From positions 1-64,000 of the forward strand of contig CAWBNB010000038.1 of assembly GCA_963789885.1 (NCBI GenBank): DNA of 64,000 nucleotides. The letters run 5' to 3'. The position numbers and the translations under genes were made by a program. Shown here one piece after another: positions 16,774 to 25,799 of this stretch. Within the stretch, counting starts at the first letter, position 1. Each line of letters starts with the position of its first letter. The notes under the pieces are model-generated. The model did no database searches, had not been told where the DNA came from, and saw only the letters and a list, made by a program, of their open reading frames with translations. The DNA is from DATEDA01 sp963789885. Lineage in GTDB: Bacteria; Pseudomonadota; Gammaproteobacteria; Burkholderiales; SG8-39.

Positions 16774-18171
16774 ATGTCGCAGTCCAAGGAAAAGGGTCAC
16801 ACCCCATGGTCCGGCCGGTTCGCCGAGCCGGTGGACGCGCGCGTCCAGCGTTATACCGCCTCGGTGTCATTCGATCGACGGCTGGCCGAGGTCGACATCC
16901 AGGGCTCCCTCGCCCACGCCCGCATGCTCGGCGCCTGCGGGATTATCGCTGCCTCGGACGTTGCCGACATCGAGCGCGGCCTCGCCCTCGTTCGCGACGA
17001 GATCCGCGCGGGCACCTTCGAGTGGTCGGTCGAGGCCGAGGACGTGCACCTCAACATCGAGCGGCGGCTCACCGCGCTCGTCGGGGACGCCGGCAAGCGG
17101 CTGCACACCGCGCGCTCGCGGAACGACCAGGTCGCGACCGACGTGCGGCTGTGGCTGCGCGCCGCGATCGACGACATCGGCGCGCTGCTGAAGGACCTGA
17201 GCCGCGCCTTCGTCGACCTCGCCGACAAGCACGCGGCCACCCCGATGCCGGGCTTCACGCACCTCCAGGTCGCGCAGCCGGTCACGTTCGGGCATCACCT
17301 GCTCGCGTACTACGAGATGCTGAAGCGCGACCGCGAGCGGATGGCCGACTGCCGCCGGCGGGTCAACCGGCTCCCCCTCGGCGCCGCCGCGCTCGCCGGC
17401 ACGACCTACCCGATCGACCGCGAGCGCGTCGCGCGCGAGCTCGGCTTCGACGGCCTCTGCGCGAACTCCCTCGACGCGGTGTCCGACCGGGACTTCGCGA
17501 TCGAGTTCGCGTCCTGCGGGGCGCTCGTGATGGTGCATCTCTCGCGCTTCTGCGAGGAGCTCGTGCTGTGGACGAACCCGCGCTTCGGCTTCGTCCGCCT
17601 GCCCGACGCGTTCTGCACCGGCTCGTCGATCATGCCGCAGAAGAAGAACCCCGACGTCCCCGAGCTCGCGCGCGGCAAGGCCGGCAGGGTCTTCGGCGAT
17701 CTCGTCGCGCTCCTCACGCTGATGAAGGCGCAGCCGCTCGCCTACAACAAGGACAACCAGGAGGACAAGGAGCCGCTGTTCGACGTCGCCGACACGCTCG
17801 TCGACACGCTCGCGATCTTCGCCGCGCTGGTGCCCGGGATCGCAGCGGACGAGACGGCGATGCGCACGGCCGCGCGCGAGGGCTTCGCGACCGCGACCGA
17901 TCTCGCCGACTACCTGGTGAAGAAGGGCATGGCCTTTCGCGACGCGCACGAGGCGGTCGCGCGCGCAGTGCGCGAGGCGGACAACTCGGGCCTCGACCTT
18001 GCCGACCTGCCGCTGCCGGTGCTGCGCCAGTTCGCCCCGCTCGTGGGCGACGACGTCTACGCGGTGCTCGGGCTCGAAGGGTCGCTCGCGGCCCGCAACC
18101 ACCCCGGGGGGACGGCGCCGGAACAGGTTCACGCCGCCGTCCGGCGGGCGCGTGCGGAACTTTCACGCTAG
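16774..18171 (+). CDS. argH: ArgH, argininosuccinate lyase
   Basis: A 465-residue enzyme of the fumarase/aspartase superfamily. It splits argininosuccinate into arginine and fumarate, the last step of arginine synthesis. Landmarks are WSGRFAEP, EDVHLNIERRL, TARSRNDQVATD, PGFTHLQ.AQPV, and the superfamily signature GSSIMPQKKNPDVPEL with the catalytic serine loop. Length and start (MSQSKEKG) are normal. Confidence 0.97.
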   Translation: MSQSKEKGHTPWSGRFAEPVDARVQRYTASVSFDRRLAEVDIQGSLAHARMLGACGIIAASDVADIERGLALVRDEIRAGTFEWSVEAEDVHLNIERRLTALVGDAGKRLHTARSRNDQVATDVRLWLRAAIDDIGALLKDLSRAFVDLADKHAATPMPGFTHLQVAQPVTFGHHLLAYYEMLKRDRERMADCRRRVNRLPLGAAALAGTTYPIDRERVARELGFDGLCANSLDAVSDRDFAIEFASCGALVMVHLSRFCEELVLWTNPRFGFVRLPDAFCTGSSIMPQKKNPDVPELARGKAGRVFGDLVALLTLMKAQPLAYNKDNQEDKEPLFDVADTLVDTLAIFAALVPGIAADETAMRTAAREGFATATDLADYLVKKGMAFRDAHEAVARAVREADNSGLDLADLPLPVLRQFAPLVGDDVYAVLGLEGSLAARNHPGGTAPEQVHAAVRRARAELSR

Positions 18172-18273
18172 CGGGGAGGCGCCCGCTTGAACTCCGGCAG
18201 CCAGCGCGGTAATAGGATCCTCTCGACCCCGGGGAGCTAGCCCCCGCTCCCCGAACCTGCCCGTTCCAGGCCA

Positions 18274-19605
18274 ATGTCCGCCGCCGCTACCGAATTCGAG
18301 CCGCCCGTCCTCGAGGCCCCGCCCCCGGACCGGATCGGCAAGTACCAGGTCATCCGCAAGCTCGGCGACGGCGCGACGAGCGAGGTCTACCTCTGCCACG
18401 ACGAGTTCGCCGGGCGCGACGTCGCGGTCAAGATCGTCTACCAGGACCGGCTGAACGACCCGCAGGGCGGGAAGGTCTTCCGCAAGCTCTTCGTCACCGA
18501 GGCCTCGCTCGCGGGCAAGCTCTCGCACCCGCACATCGCGCAGATCTTCGACGCGGTGGTCGGCGACAAGATGTCCTACATCGTGATGGAGTACGTCGCC
18601 GGCGGCACGCTCGAGCCGTTCTGCGCGCCGGAGAACCTGCTGCCCCTCGACAAGACCGTCGAGATCGCGTTCAAGGCGACGCGCGCCCTCGACTTCGCGC
18701 ACAAGCTCGGCGTGACCCACCGCGACATCAAGCCGGCGAACATCCTGCTCGTCGGCGCCGGCGGGACCGACATCAAGATCACCGACTTCGGCTCGGCGAT
18801 CATGAGCTCGGGCGACACGACCCAGGTGACCGGCATCGGCTCGCCGGCCTACATGTCGCCGCAGCAGATCAAGGAGCAGCCGCTCGATCACCGCACCGAC
18901 GTGTACTCGTTGGGCGTAGTGATGTACCAGCTGCTCACCGGCGTCCTGCCGTTCAACGCCCGCAACAACTTCAGCATGATGTACCAGATCACGACGGTGG
19001 AGCCGGCGCCGCCGTCGTCGCACCGCAAGGAGATCCCGCCCGCGCTCGACGCGATCGTGCGCAAGGCGATGGCGAAGGACCTCGAGAGCCGCTTCCAGAC
19101 CTGGGACGACTTCTCGTTCGAGCTGGCGGAGATCTTCCGCTCGGAGGAGATCCGGCGGCGCTCGGACGAGGTCGCCGACAGCGAGAAGTTCAACACGCTG
19201 CGCGCGATGGAGTTCTTCGCGGAGTTCACCGACGCCGAGCTGTGGGAGGTGCTGCGCATCAGCTCCTGGCAGGACGCCGCCCCGGGGACCGCGCTCATCT
19301 CCGCCGGCGACACCGGCGACTTCTTCTGCATCCTCGCCTCGGGCGAGGTGAAGGTCACCAAGCGTCAGAAGCTCCTGAACATCCTCAACGCCGGCGAGTG
19401 CTTCGGCGAGATGTCCTATCTCTCGCGCCAGTCGAACGAGCGCAGCGCCGACGTGATCGCGCTTGCCGCCTCGCGCGTCATCACCATCCGCGTGGAAGAC
19501 CTCGCCCATGCGTCGGATGCGTGCCGGCACCGCTTCGACCGCGCGTTCATGTCGATCCTGGTGGAGCGGCTGACGCTCGCGAACAACCGCCTGACGGCGG
19601 TGTAG
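18274..19605 (+). CDS. Ser/Thr protein kinase fused to a cyclic-nucleotide-binding domain
   Basis: A 443-residue cytoplasmic protein. The Hanks-type kinase domain (about residues 23-280) is complete: Gly loop KLGDGATSEVYL, ATP lysine AVKIVY, catalytic HRDIKPANIL, DFG loop ITDFGSA, and a GIGSPAYMSPQQ activation/P+1 region. From about residue 305 a cNMP-binding (CAP_ED) fold follows (ISAGDTGDFFCIL, GECFGEMSYLS), where GE and a later RS-like element (NERSADV) match the phosphate cassette only partly. There is no membrane segment. Binding of cAMP or c-di-GMP could gate the kinase; this is inference. It sits 102 bp after argH and just before a sugar-amine kinase gene. Confidence 0.92.
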   Translation: MSAAATEFEPPVLEAPPPDRIGKYQVIRKLGDGATSEVYLCHDEFAGRDVAVKIVYQDRLNDPQGGKVFRKLFVTEASLAGKLSHPHIAQIFDAVVGDKMSYIVMEYVAGGTLEPFCAPENLLPLDKTVEIAFKATRALDFAHKLGVTHRDIKPANILLVGAGGTDIKITDFGSAIMSSGDTTQVTGIGSPAYMSPQQIKEQPLDHRTDVYSLGVVMYQLLTGVLPFNARNNFSMMYQITTVEPAPPSSHRKEIPPALDAIVRKAMAKDLESRFQTWDDFSFELAEIFRSEEIRRRSDEVADSEKFNTLRAMEFFAEFTDAELWEVLRISSWQDAAPGTALISAGDTGDFFCILASGEVKVTKRQKLLNILNAGECFGEMSYLSRQSNERSADVIALAASRVITIRVEDLAHASDACRHRFDRAFMSILVERLTLANNRLTAV

Positions 19606-19627
19606 TCTCCGGCGCCGGAACGGCGCC

Positions 19628-20514
19628 ATGTTGTCCGACCCTCTCCGCACCGCCCTCGAGACCGCGATCGGCCGCGCGGCCGGCGCGCCGTTCGCGATCC
19701 GGCGCGCGACCGCGGTGACCGGCGGATGCATCCACTCGAGCTGGGTGCTCGAGTCGGGCACGACCCGTTATTTCGCGAAGACGAACGATGCCGGCCGCGC
19801 CGGAACGTTCGCGGCGGAGGCCGACGGCCTGGCCGCCCTCGCAGACGCCGGTATACGCGTGCCGCGGCCGATCGCTCAAGGAGAAGCGGACGGGAGCGCG
19901 TTCCTCGTCCTCGAACACCTCACCCTCGGCCACGGAAGCGACGCGGCGTTCCGCGAGCTCGGCCGCGCGCTCGCGCGGCTGCACGCGCACCGCGGCGATG
20001 GGTTCGGCTGGCATCGCGACAACTTCATCGGGCTGACGCGCACAGTCGAACTGCGCGGCACGCCTCCTGGCCGGAGTTCTGGCAGCGCGAGCGGCTCGCG
20101 CCGCAGCTCGATCTGGCAGTGCGGAACGGTCATCGCGGGGAGCTGCAGTTGCTCGGAGGTCGGGTGATCGAGGCAGTACCGCAACTCCTCGCCGGGCACT
20201 CACCCGCGCCGTCGCTGCTCCATGGCGATCTGTGGAGCGGTAACGCCGGGTTCCTCGGCGACGGCACGCCGGTCGTCTTCGACCCGGCCGTTTACTGCGG
20301 CGACGCCGAAGCGGACCTCGCGATGACCGAGCTCTTCGGCGGCTTCCCGCCGAGCTTCTACGAGGGCTACCGGGAGGTGCGGCCCATCGCGGCGGGCTAC
20401 CGGGGGCGGCGCGTCCTGTACAACCTCTACCACGTGCTCAACCACCTCAACCTGTTCGGCGAGGGATACCGCCTGCAGGCGGAGCGGATGATGGCGCGCG
20501 TCCTCTCCGGCTGA
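19628..20514 (+). pseudogene. Fructosamine/ketosamine-3-kinase family protein, one frameshift
   Basis: The family phosphorylates ketosamines (glycated amines) or related sugar amines. The N-terminal half (GGCIHSSWVLESG, AEADGLAALADAG, LEHLTLG, WHRDNFIGLT) reads in the frame starting at 19628. The C-terminal half (SWPEFWQRERLAPQL, the catalytic LLHGDLWSGNAGF, and FDPAVYCGDAEADLAM) reads in the next frame down to 20514. The break lies between about 20035 and 20080 and equals loss of one base. Both halves are well conserved, so the gene may be intact in the real genome. A tRNA-like remnant begins immediately after its stop. Confidence 0.85.
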
Positions 20515-20561
20515 GGTTACGAACCAAGCGGTCGTGGGTTCCAATCCTGCCGGGCGCGCCA
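20515..20561 (+). other. tRNA-Arg(ACG)-like 3'-end remnant, candidate attachment site
   Basis: The 47 bases directly after the fructosamine kinase stop look like the 3' half of a tRNA-Arg. There is an anticodon loop TTACGAA, a T arm GTGGG-TTCCAAT-CCTGC held by wobble pairs, and an acceptor end CGGGCGC-G-CCA. The 5' half is missing, the anticodon stem pairs poorly, and the T loop has TTCCAAT instead of TTCGAAT, so it is not a working tRNA. Integrative elements commonly recombine at tRNA 3' ends and leave such copies. Lower-GC accessory DNA follows. Confidence 0.6.
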
Positions 20562-20568
20562 CGGCACC

Positions 20569-20600
20569 AAGGCCTTAGCGAGAGCCAGGGCCTTTTCTTT
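20569..20600 (+). terminator. Rho-independent terminator-like hairpin
   Basis: AAGGCC pairs with GGCCTT across a short loop and is followed by TTCTTT and pyrimidines. It would end transcription coming from the fructosamine kinase gene or the tRNA remnant. Confidence 0.5.
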
Positions 20601-21207
20601 CCCCCCTGCGCATCGCTTCTCCGTACTGCCGGACCGGAAGGTCGGCTTCCGGCCCAGAAGCGGAACTTGGCGAAGACTCGCTGGCGAGCGGCTCCAGGGG
20701 CTTTAGGAACGGATCCGGCTCGCTCCCGCGGCCGCTGACCCTGAGTCGGGCTCAGCCTCTTCGCCGGCGTCGACCAGCCGGCCGCCGGATCCCTTGAGAG
20801 AAGAGTCACGAACGTCCGGCGCGCCTGATCCTCCGGACGAGACGCTGCATCGCGACCAAGGCGAAGATTCAAGGTCGGGAGTAAGAACACGTAGCCCGAA
20901 TGGGCGCTAATGCTCGGAAAACCGCGAAACTTAATCTAAATCGACATTATTTCGGCGCAGCCGACCGTCGCGCTGGCATGCGAGTAGTGTGTACGCGACT
21001 CCCTACCGAACGGGCAGGGCGCAAGCTACCCGCCGCGCGCGCCGTTCGGAGCTGGGGGAAACACTCAACAGCTGGCGTAGCGCTGCGAGGGATCGTGCTC
21101 GTGTCGGTGCATGCGTCGTGCGTTGATTCGAGTCAGTTCCCTCCCAATCCAAGTTGCAGTCACTACGCTCGCTCGGGCGATAGCTCGGTGGGTACATGTC
21201 TCACTAG
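20601..21207. other. Gene-free accessory stretch
   Basis: No ORF here has a family match, a ribosome-binding site, or codon use that looks coding. Apparent ORFs on both strands (for example around 20900 plus and 20450-20890 minus) are arginine-rich or tRNA-derived. GC falls visibly compared with the preceding core genes. I see nothing else in it. Confidence 0.5.
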
Positions 21208-21222
21208 AAAGGAGGCCAACAA

Positions 21223-22809
21223 ATGAAAGGACGCTGTGCGGATTCCATCGCTGCTCTGACGCAGGCGCCAACCCGTAACCATTCGCACTTCGCGCTCCAA
21301 GGAAAGGGGCGTCGACATTTCCTTCGCACCGTCGCGACTGCACTTTTCGCGCTCGTCAGCTTCGCGGCTGGTCCGGCCGCCATTGCCCATGACGATCGCG
21401 GCGACAAGCAGCATTGGGTCGCCAGCTGGGCCACTTCCCCGGCCGCGTACTTCGTGTACGCAGCGCCGGTGCCACAGAATCAGGCGCTTGGGTTCTCGCC
21501 CACGAAATCCGCCGTGGCCAATATTCAACCCGACCTCGCGTTCCCCTTTCCCAATGCGAAAACCACGGGGGCAACCGCGGTCAACCAGACCATTCGCTCC
21601 ATCGTCAAGCCCGATCTCTGGGGCGACAGGATGCGAGTCCGGCTTTCCAACGTCTTCGGCAATCAGCCGTTGACCTTCAACGCGACCACTGTCGCTCTGC
21701 AGGAGTACTCGGGTAATGTCGTAAGTGGCACGGTCACGCGCGTGACTTTTCGCGGCTCGAGATCGGTGACGATCCCGCCCGGCCAGGAAGTGTGGAGCGA
21801 CGCTATCAAACTGTCATGGGTCAAAGACGCCGATGACCCGCTGCTTCAAGGGCGCAATCTGGCTGTCAGCTACTCCATCAGCGGCGACAGCGGTCACATG
21901 ACCCATCACAGCGGCGCCAATACGACTTCGTTCATCACCCCGGCCGGTAGCGGCGACCACACGCGGGATGTGGACGGCTTTGCGTACGAATACACCACGA
22001 CGTCCTGGTTTTTCCTGACCGCGGTGGACGTTATGGCCCCGGCGGATACGGTCGTCATCTGCGTGTTCGGTGACTCGATCACGGACGGCACGCACACGAC
22101 CCTCAACACCAACGACCGCTGGGCAAACGTGCTTTCGCGCCGATTGCACAATGACTATGGAAACAAGGTCAGCGTCGTCAACGAGGCTATCGGCGGCAAC
22201 CGGGTCATTCCTCCGGTCGTTGCAAATGCAACTGCGGGACCGGCTGCGGTCGATCGACTTGACCGTGACGTGCTGGGACTGTCGGGACTGACCCATGTGA
22301 TCTGGCTCGAGGGCATCAACGACCTCGGGGCCGGGTACGGGCAAGCTGCGAGTGCGAATCCCGTTTACGAGATCCCCGTCATTCATACGCCCGAGAACAT
22401 CATCAAGGGGTATCAGAACGTGGTCGCCCGGTTGCACGCAAAGGGCATCAAGGTGTACGGCGCCACCATGATTTCCGCACTGGGCTACAACAATCCGGCG
22501 CAGGGATGGGATCTGACCACCTATCCCAACTTCCTGGCCACCGTGGACAACGGTCCGGTCATTGACGGCTATCGCCAGCAGATCAATCAGTACATTCGCT
22601 ACTCCGGACTCTTTGACGGAGTGGTCGACTTTGATCAAGCCACACTCGACCCGGCTACCGGCAACATGAAGGCGGAGTACGTCCCCAACAGCCAATTCAC
22701 TCAGTTGCCATGGGACTATCTCCACCCCAATCACGCCGGGTATAACGCCATGGGCCTTGCAGTCGACATAACTCCGTTCGCACCCGCTCATCAGCATAGG
22801 TATAGGTAA
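21223..22809 (+). CDS. Secreted SGNH/GDSL-family hydrolase
   Basis: A 528-residue exported esterase-like protein. An unusually long N-terminal region ends in a signal peptide (GRRHFLRTVATALFALVSFA, cleavage near AIAHD); the RRxFL pattern hints at Tat export. After an N-terminal beta-rich segment the SGNH domain has block I VFGDSITDG with Ser285, block II EAIGGNR, block III LEGINDLG, and block V DYLHPNHAGYNAMG with the catalytic Asp/His pair. It belongs to the group of large GDSL proteins acting on polysaccharide esters or lipids; the substrate is unknown. A textbook AAAGGAGG lies 8-15 bases before the ATG. Codon use is visibly less GC-rich than the core genes, which fits acquisition. Confidence 0.9.
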   Translation: MKGRCADSIAALTQAPTRNHSHFALQGKGRRHFLRTVATALFALVSFAAGPAAIAHDDRGDKQHWVASWATSPAAYFVYAAPVPQNQALGFSPTKSAVANIQPDLAFPFPNAKTTGATAVNQTIRSIVKPDLWGDRMRVRLSNVFGNQPLTFNATTVALQEYSGNVVSGTVTRVTFRGSRSVTIPPGQEVWSDAIKLSWVKDADDPLLQGRNLAVSYSISGDSGHMTHHSGANTTSFITPAGSGDHTRDVDGFAYEYTTTSWFFLTAVDVMAPADTVVICVFGDSITDGTHTTLNTNDRWANVLSRRLHNDYGNKVSVVNEAIGGNRVIPPVVANATAGPAAVDRLDRDVLGLSGLTHVIWLEGINDLGAGYGQAASANPVYEIPVIHTPENIIKGYQNVVARLHAKGIKVYGATMISALGYNNPAQGWDLTTYPNFLATVDNGPVIDGYRQQINQYIRYSGLFDGVVDFDQATLDPATGNMKAEYVPNSQFTQLPWDYLHPNHAGYNAMGLAVDITPFAPAHQHRYR

Positions 22810-22838
22810 GTCGTAGGAGAACGAACGATGTGAGTGTC

Positions 22839-22872
22839 GTTGCACTGGCGCCAAACGGCGACCCAGTGCAAC
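22839..22872. terminator. Perfect 10-bp hairpin after the SGNH gene
   Basis: GTTGCACTGG at 22839-22848 pairs fully with CCAGTGCAAC at 22863-22872. No T-tract follows. It may end the SGNH transcript or belong to the flank of the adjoining insertion-sequence remnant. Confidence 0.4.
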
Positions 22873-23011
22873 GGCAGGTCGCGAGCGTGAACAGCTAGAT
22901 CGTCTGCTTTGCGTCGATCCGCACGTCCGCTTAGGGTCGAGACTGTGTGAAAACGTAGTAGTGCAATGTCGGTCGGATAGACTCGCAGCATCGTCCTGAC
23001 GCGAGTAGCCG

Positions 23012-23325
23012 ATGAAGCGATACGTCGAAGGTGAGGACCGGTCTCAGAGCACCTTATTCCCCGAGAGCCTTGACGACGACATTGCGGAAGACAACCCAGT
23101 TCGGGCGATTGACGTCTTCGTCGATGAACTTGATTTGGCCAAGCCCGGCTTCGATGGCATGCATCCGGAGATCACCGGCAGGCCCGCCTACCATCCAGCG
23201 ACGCTGCTCAAGATCTACCTCTACGGCTACCTCAACCGGATCCAGTCTAGCCGCCGTCTGGAGCGGGAGACGCAGCGCAACGTCGAGTTCGATCTGGCTC
23301 ACTGGTCGGCTGATGCGGGACCCCT
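23012..23325 (+). pseudogene. IS1182-family transposase N-terminal remnant
   Basis: About the first 105 residues of an IS1182-type DDE transposase. MKRYVEGEDRSQSTLFPESL, EDNPVRAIDVFVDELDL, ITGRPAYHPATLLKIYLYGY and LNRIQSSRRLERE are all typical. One base is gained after NVE (about 23288), since IWLTGRLMRD continues in the next frame; the match then ends. The catalytic half is missing, so the element is dead. The sequence AGGGTCGAGACTGTGTGAAA at 22933 upstream resembles a terminal inverted repeat of this IS group, but no matching right end is seen. Confidence 0.85.
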
Positions 23326-23378
23326 CGGCCGTGTTGCGAGCGACCGAATTCGGGGCCATCTACAAACGGGAGTGCGAT

Positions 23379-23663
23379 TCAGCAACCGACCAGCACGGCC
23401 GCCACCCCCGCGCGGCGCAGTTCGAGAACGATGTCGCTGGCGGACGTGCAGCTACGGTCGAAGCGAATCATGACCACGTTCGCCTTTCCCTGGGCGCGCT
23501 CTGCCGACACGACCTCGGGGCGCATCCGCAGCGTAGCGATAACCTCTTCGCGGCGCTCCGGCGCCGAATCACCTTTTAACCACATGAGCGCCAGACAGAT
23601 CTTGCGGATATCGCGCTGGATGCCTGCGTCATTGCGGACGGCGTGTTCGGTGATGGTCTGCAT
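23379..23663 (-). CDS. Small HMA-like protein of unknown function
   Basis: A 94-residue protein. Its second half (VVSAERAQGKANVVMIRFDR, then TSASDIVLELRRAGVAAVLVGC) fits the beta-alpha-beta pattern of heavy-metal-associated (HMA) or ferredoxin-like domains. The CxxC metal motif is absent; a lone Cys is the last residue and another lies in RSCTSA. It is the third gene of a tight minus-strand run, 15 bp after the DUF4395 gene. Not recognised as a named family; a role in metal or sulfur handling is inferred from neighbours only. Confidence 0.65.
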   Translation of the reverse strand: MQTITEHAVRNDAGIQRDIRKICLALMWLKGDSAPERREEVIATLRMRPEVVSAERAQGKANVVMIRFDRSCTSASDIVLELRRAGVAAVLVGC

Positions 23664-23678
23664 GCTGGCCTCCTCTGG

Positions 23679-24338
23679 TCATTTTGGAAAAGCGCGATTA
23701 CGGAAAGCACCCGTGTCACGCACGATCACCCTAGCCCCCGGTCGGTCGCACACCCCACCTGGACACGCGGGAACGTAGTCGGGAGGTCTCAATAGCTCCT
23801 TGTGTACGAGCCATCGGAAGATCTGACAGCCTACGCATACGCCCAGTGCCGCTTCCATCCACATCAACCCGATGCAGCTCAGGCAGACAGTGAGCGGCAG
23901 AGCGCCAGTGATGTTGAGATTGGTGACGAAGGTCATCAGGAGCGCCATCACGCTTCCAATGCTCCAGGCGAATTTCTTCTGTGTCGCCCCCACCCACTCC
24001 GGCGTTTGGTTGCGAACCAGGAGCGTGCCCACGACCCCAAACGGACTGAGCGGTGTCAATCCCGTCAGCACCCTGATCACGAAGTCCACGAACAGGACCG
24101 GGGTGATGGTCTTTAGCAGCAGGAAGTTTCCGAGAAAATATGCCTGCGAGAAGGCAACGGCAGCCGTTACCAGCAACAAGCCTGCGGTCGCGCGAACTGC
24201 ACGCTCATTGACTACCGGATATGGCGCAGGCCTGCCATCTATCTCGAGCTCGGGGATGATCTGCCCGCACATGAATCGCGCGGAAGAAGAAGGCGCTTGT
24301 CCAGCCGCCGGCCGTTGAGAAGAATCCTGTCTCGCCAT
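23679..24338 (-). CDS. DUF4395 integral membrane protein with paired CxxC motifs
   Basis: A 219-residue inner-membrane protein of the DUF4395 family, with about four hydrophobic helices between residues 48 and 175. The family signature is present: DFVIRVLTGLTPLSPFGV and the cysteine pairs VCLSC and VCVGCQIF. Further cysteines lie in FMCGQ and ACPGGVC, giving seven in all, which suits thiol chemistry. DUF4395 genes are often near rhodanese or thioredoxin genes (recalled, not checked). The start lies 3 bp after the stop of the cysteine-desulfurase-like gene, so the two are co-translated. Confidence 0.85.
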   Translation of the reverse strand: MARQDSSQRPAAGQAPSSSARFMCGQIIPELEIDGRPAPYPVVNERAVRATAGLLLVTAAVAFSQAYFLGNFLLLKTITPVLFVDFVIRVLTGLTPLSPFGVVGTLLVRNQTPEWVGATQKKFAWSIGSVMALLMTFVTNLNITGALPLTVCLSCIGLMWMEAALGVCVGCQIFRWLVHKELLRPPDYVPACPGGVCDRPGARVIVRDTGAFRNRAFPK

Positions 24339-24341
24339 GGA

Positions 24342-25799
24342 TCACCGCCCCCGAGGAGCATGGGAAATGGGAACGAAAGCTCGTAGCTGGAAGTACTCGG
24401 AGAGTTCCGGTGACCAGTCTCGCGCGCGATACTCTCCGCTCGCCCGATCCTGCACGTACTTGCCCCGGTATTCGCCGCGCGCGATCCTGCTCAGCGCGTC
24501 GACGAGCATGTCGACCTCGTCGGTGGTGTTGTACATGCCGAAGCTGATCCGCACCATCCCCGGCATCGTGCTGAGATCGTCCATGGCAATCGTTTCGCCG
24601 ACCTGCCGGGCTTCGGCTTTCGTCATGCCGAGCAGATGGGTGAGGTAGGGGTGGGCGCAGAAGCAGCCGTTCCGCACGCCGATGCCGAATTCCGTGCCGA
24701 GGACGGCCGCCACGAGAAAGTGCGAAAGGTGGGCGACATTGAAAGGGATCACGCCGAGGCGGTCGGCCGCGCCTCGCGGATCGGGATCGCCGTATATGTG
24801 AAGGCCGTCAATCTCGGCCATGCGTTCCAGCGCATAGGCGGTGAGATCCGTCTCGTGCCGGGCGATGGCGTCCATGCCGATGCCCTGCAAGGCCTTGACC
24901 GCCGCGGCCAGCGCAACCGCGCCGACCACATTGGGTGACCCCGCTTCGTCCCGATCCGGTGTTCCCGCCCACGCGACAGAATCCACCCCGACGAATTCGA
25001 TCGTGCCGCCGCCGCGGTACTCCGGTTCGCCGTGCTCGAAGGTGTCGCGCCGCCCGATCAACACCCCCGTTCCGAAAGGTGCGTACATCTTGTGGGCCGA
25101 GAGGGCCACGTAGTCGAGACGGGCCGCGTCGTCGAGCGCGCCAATCTCGACGCGGCGATGCGGGGCAAGCTGGGCGCAGTCCACCAGGATTTGCGCGCCC
25201 GCCGCGTGCGCCTTCTTTGCCAGCCGGTGGACGTCGGGCATGCAGCCTGTCACGTTGGCACCGCCGGTCACGGCGACCAGTTTGACGTGGCCCGCGTGCT
25301 TCGCCAGCAGGCGGTCGAAGTCGGCCTCGTCGAGTCGACCGAGCGCGTCCGCTCCGATGTGCTCGACGCGGGCACGCGCCCGCCAGGGGAGATCGTTGCT
25401 GTGGTGGTCCAGCAGCGACACCAGCACCACGTCGTCCGGCGCGAGCGGGAAGCGGTAGGAGAGCTTGTTGACGGCCTCGGTCGTGTTCTTGCCGAAGATC
25501 ACGACGTCATCGCGCAGATTTGCGCCTACGAACTCCGCCACAATCTCCCGCGCGTCGTCGTAGGCTTGCGTCGCGACGCGGCTCTTGAAGCCCGTCCCGC
25601 GATGCACCGACGAATACCATTCCATGAAGCCGTTGACGGTGTTCAGCACGTCGCTGAGACACGGGGTGCTCGCGGCATTGTCCAGGTTGACGTAGCGCTG
25701 CAGCGACCCGTCGAGTAACGGTACGCACCGATCGATGCCGACGATGCGCTCGCGGACGCGATGCACGCCGGTGACGGCGGCAATGTCGGTGAGATTCAT
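24342..25799 (-). CDS. Class V aminotransferase / cysteine desulfurase-like enzyme
   Basis: A 485-residue PLP enzyme of fold type I. The start YVNLDNAASTP is typical of SufS/CsdA-type desulfurases. DHHSNDLPWR provides the PLP-stacking His, VDCAQLAPH the PLP Asp, and LSAHKMYAPFGTG the Schiff-base Lys237. NGCFCAHPYL carries two candidate catalytic cysteines, Cys379 and Cys381. A C-terminal tail of about 40 residues (from GEYRGKYVQ) goes beyond the usual desulfurase. The likely role is release of sulfane sulfur from cysteine, or of selenium from selenocysteine. It heads a three-gene minus-strand cassette with DUF4395 and an HMA-like protein. It is divergent from the thioesterase gene across 192 bp. 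Confidence 0.85.
   Translation of the reverse strand: MNLTDIAAVTGVHRVRERIVGIDRCVPLLDGSLQRYVNLDNAASTPCLSDVLNTVNGFMEWYSSVHRGTGFKSRVATQAYDDAREIVAEFVGANLRDDVVIFGKNTTEAVNKLSYRFPLAPDDVVLVSLLDHHSNDLPWRARARVEHIGADALGRLDEADFDRLLAKHAGHVKLVAVTGGANVTGCMPDVHRLAKKAHAAGAQILVDCAQLAPHRRVEIGALDDAARLDYVALSAHKMYAPFGTGVLIGRRDTFEHGEPEYRGGGTIEFVGVDSVAWAGTPDRDEAGSPNVVGAVALAAAVKALQGIGMDAIARHETDLTAYALERMAEIDGLHIYGDPDPRGAADRLGVIPFNVAHLSHFLVAAVLGTEFGIGVRNGCFCAHPYLTHLLGMTKAEARQVGETIAMDDLSTMPGMVRISFGMYNTTDEVDMLVDALSRIARGEYRGKYVQDRASGEYRARDWSPELSEYFQLRAFVPISHAPRGR

Noticed and set aside
20447..20890. Minus-strand ORF of about 147 codons
   Set aside because: It reads through the antisense of the tRNA remnant (GRIGTHDRLVRN-type sequence) and is low-complexity; a shadow.
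20900..21226. Plus-strand ORF of 108 codons before the SGNH gene
   Set aside because: No family resemblance, no ribosome-binding site, composition not coding, and it overlaps the SGNH start signals.
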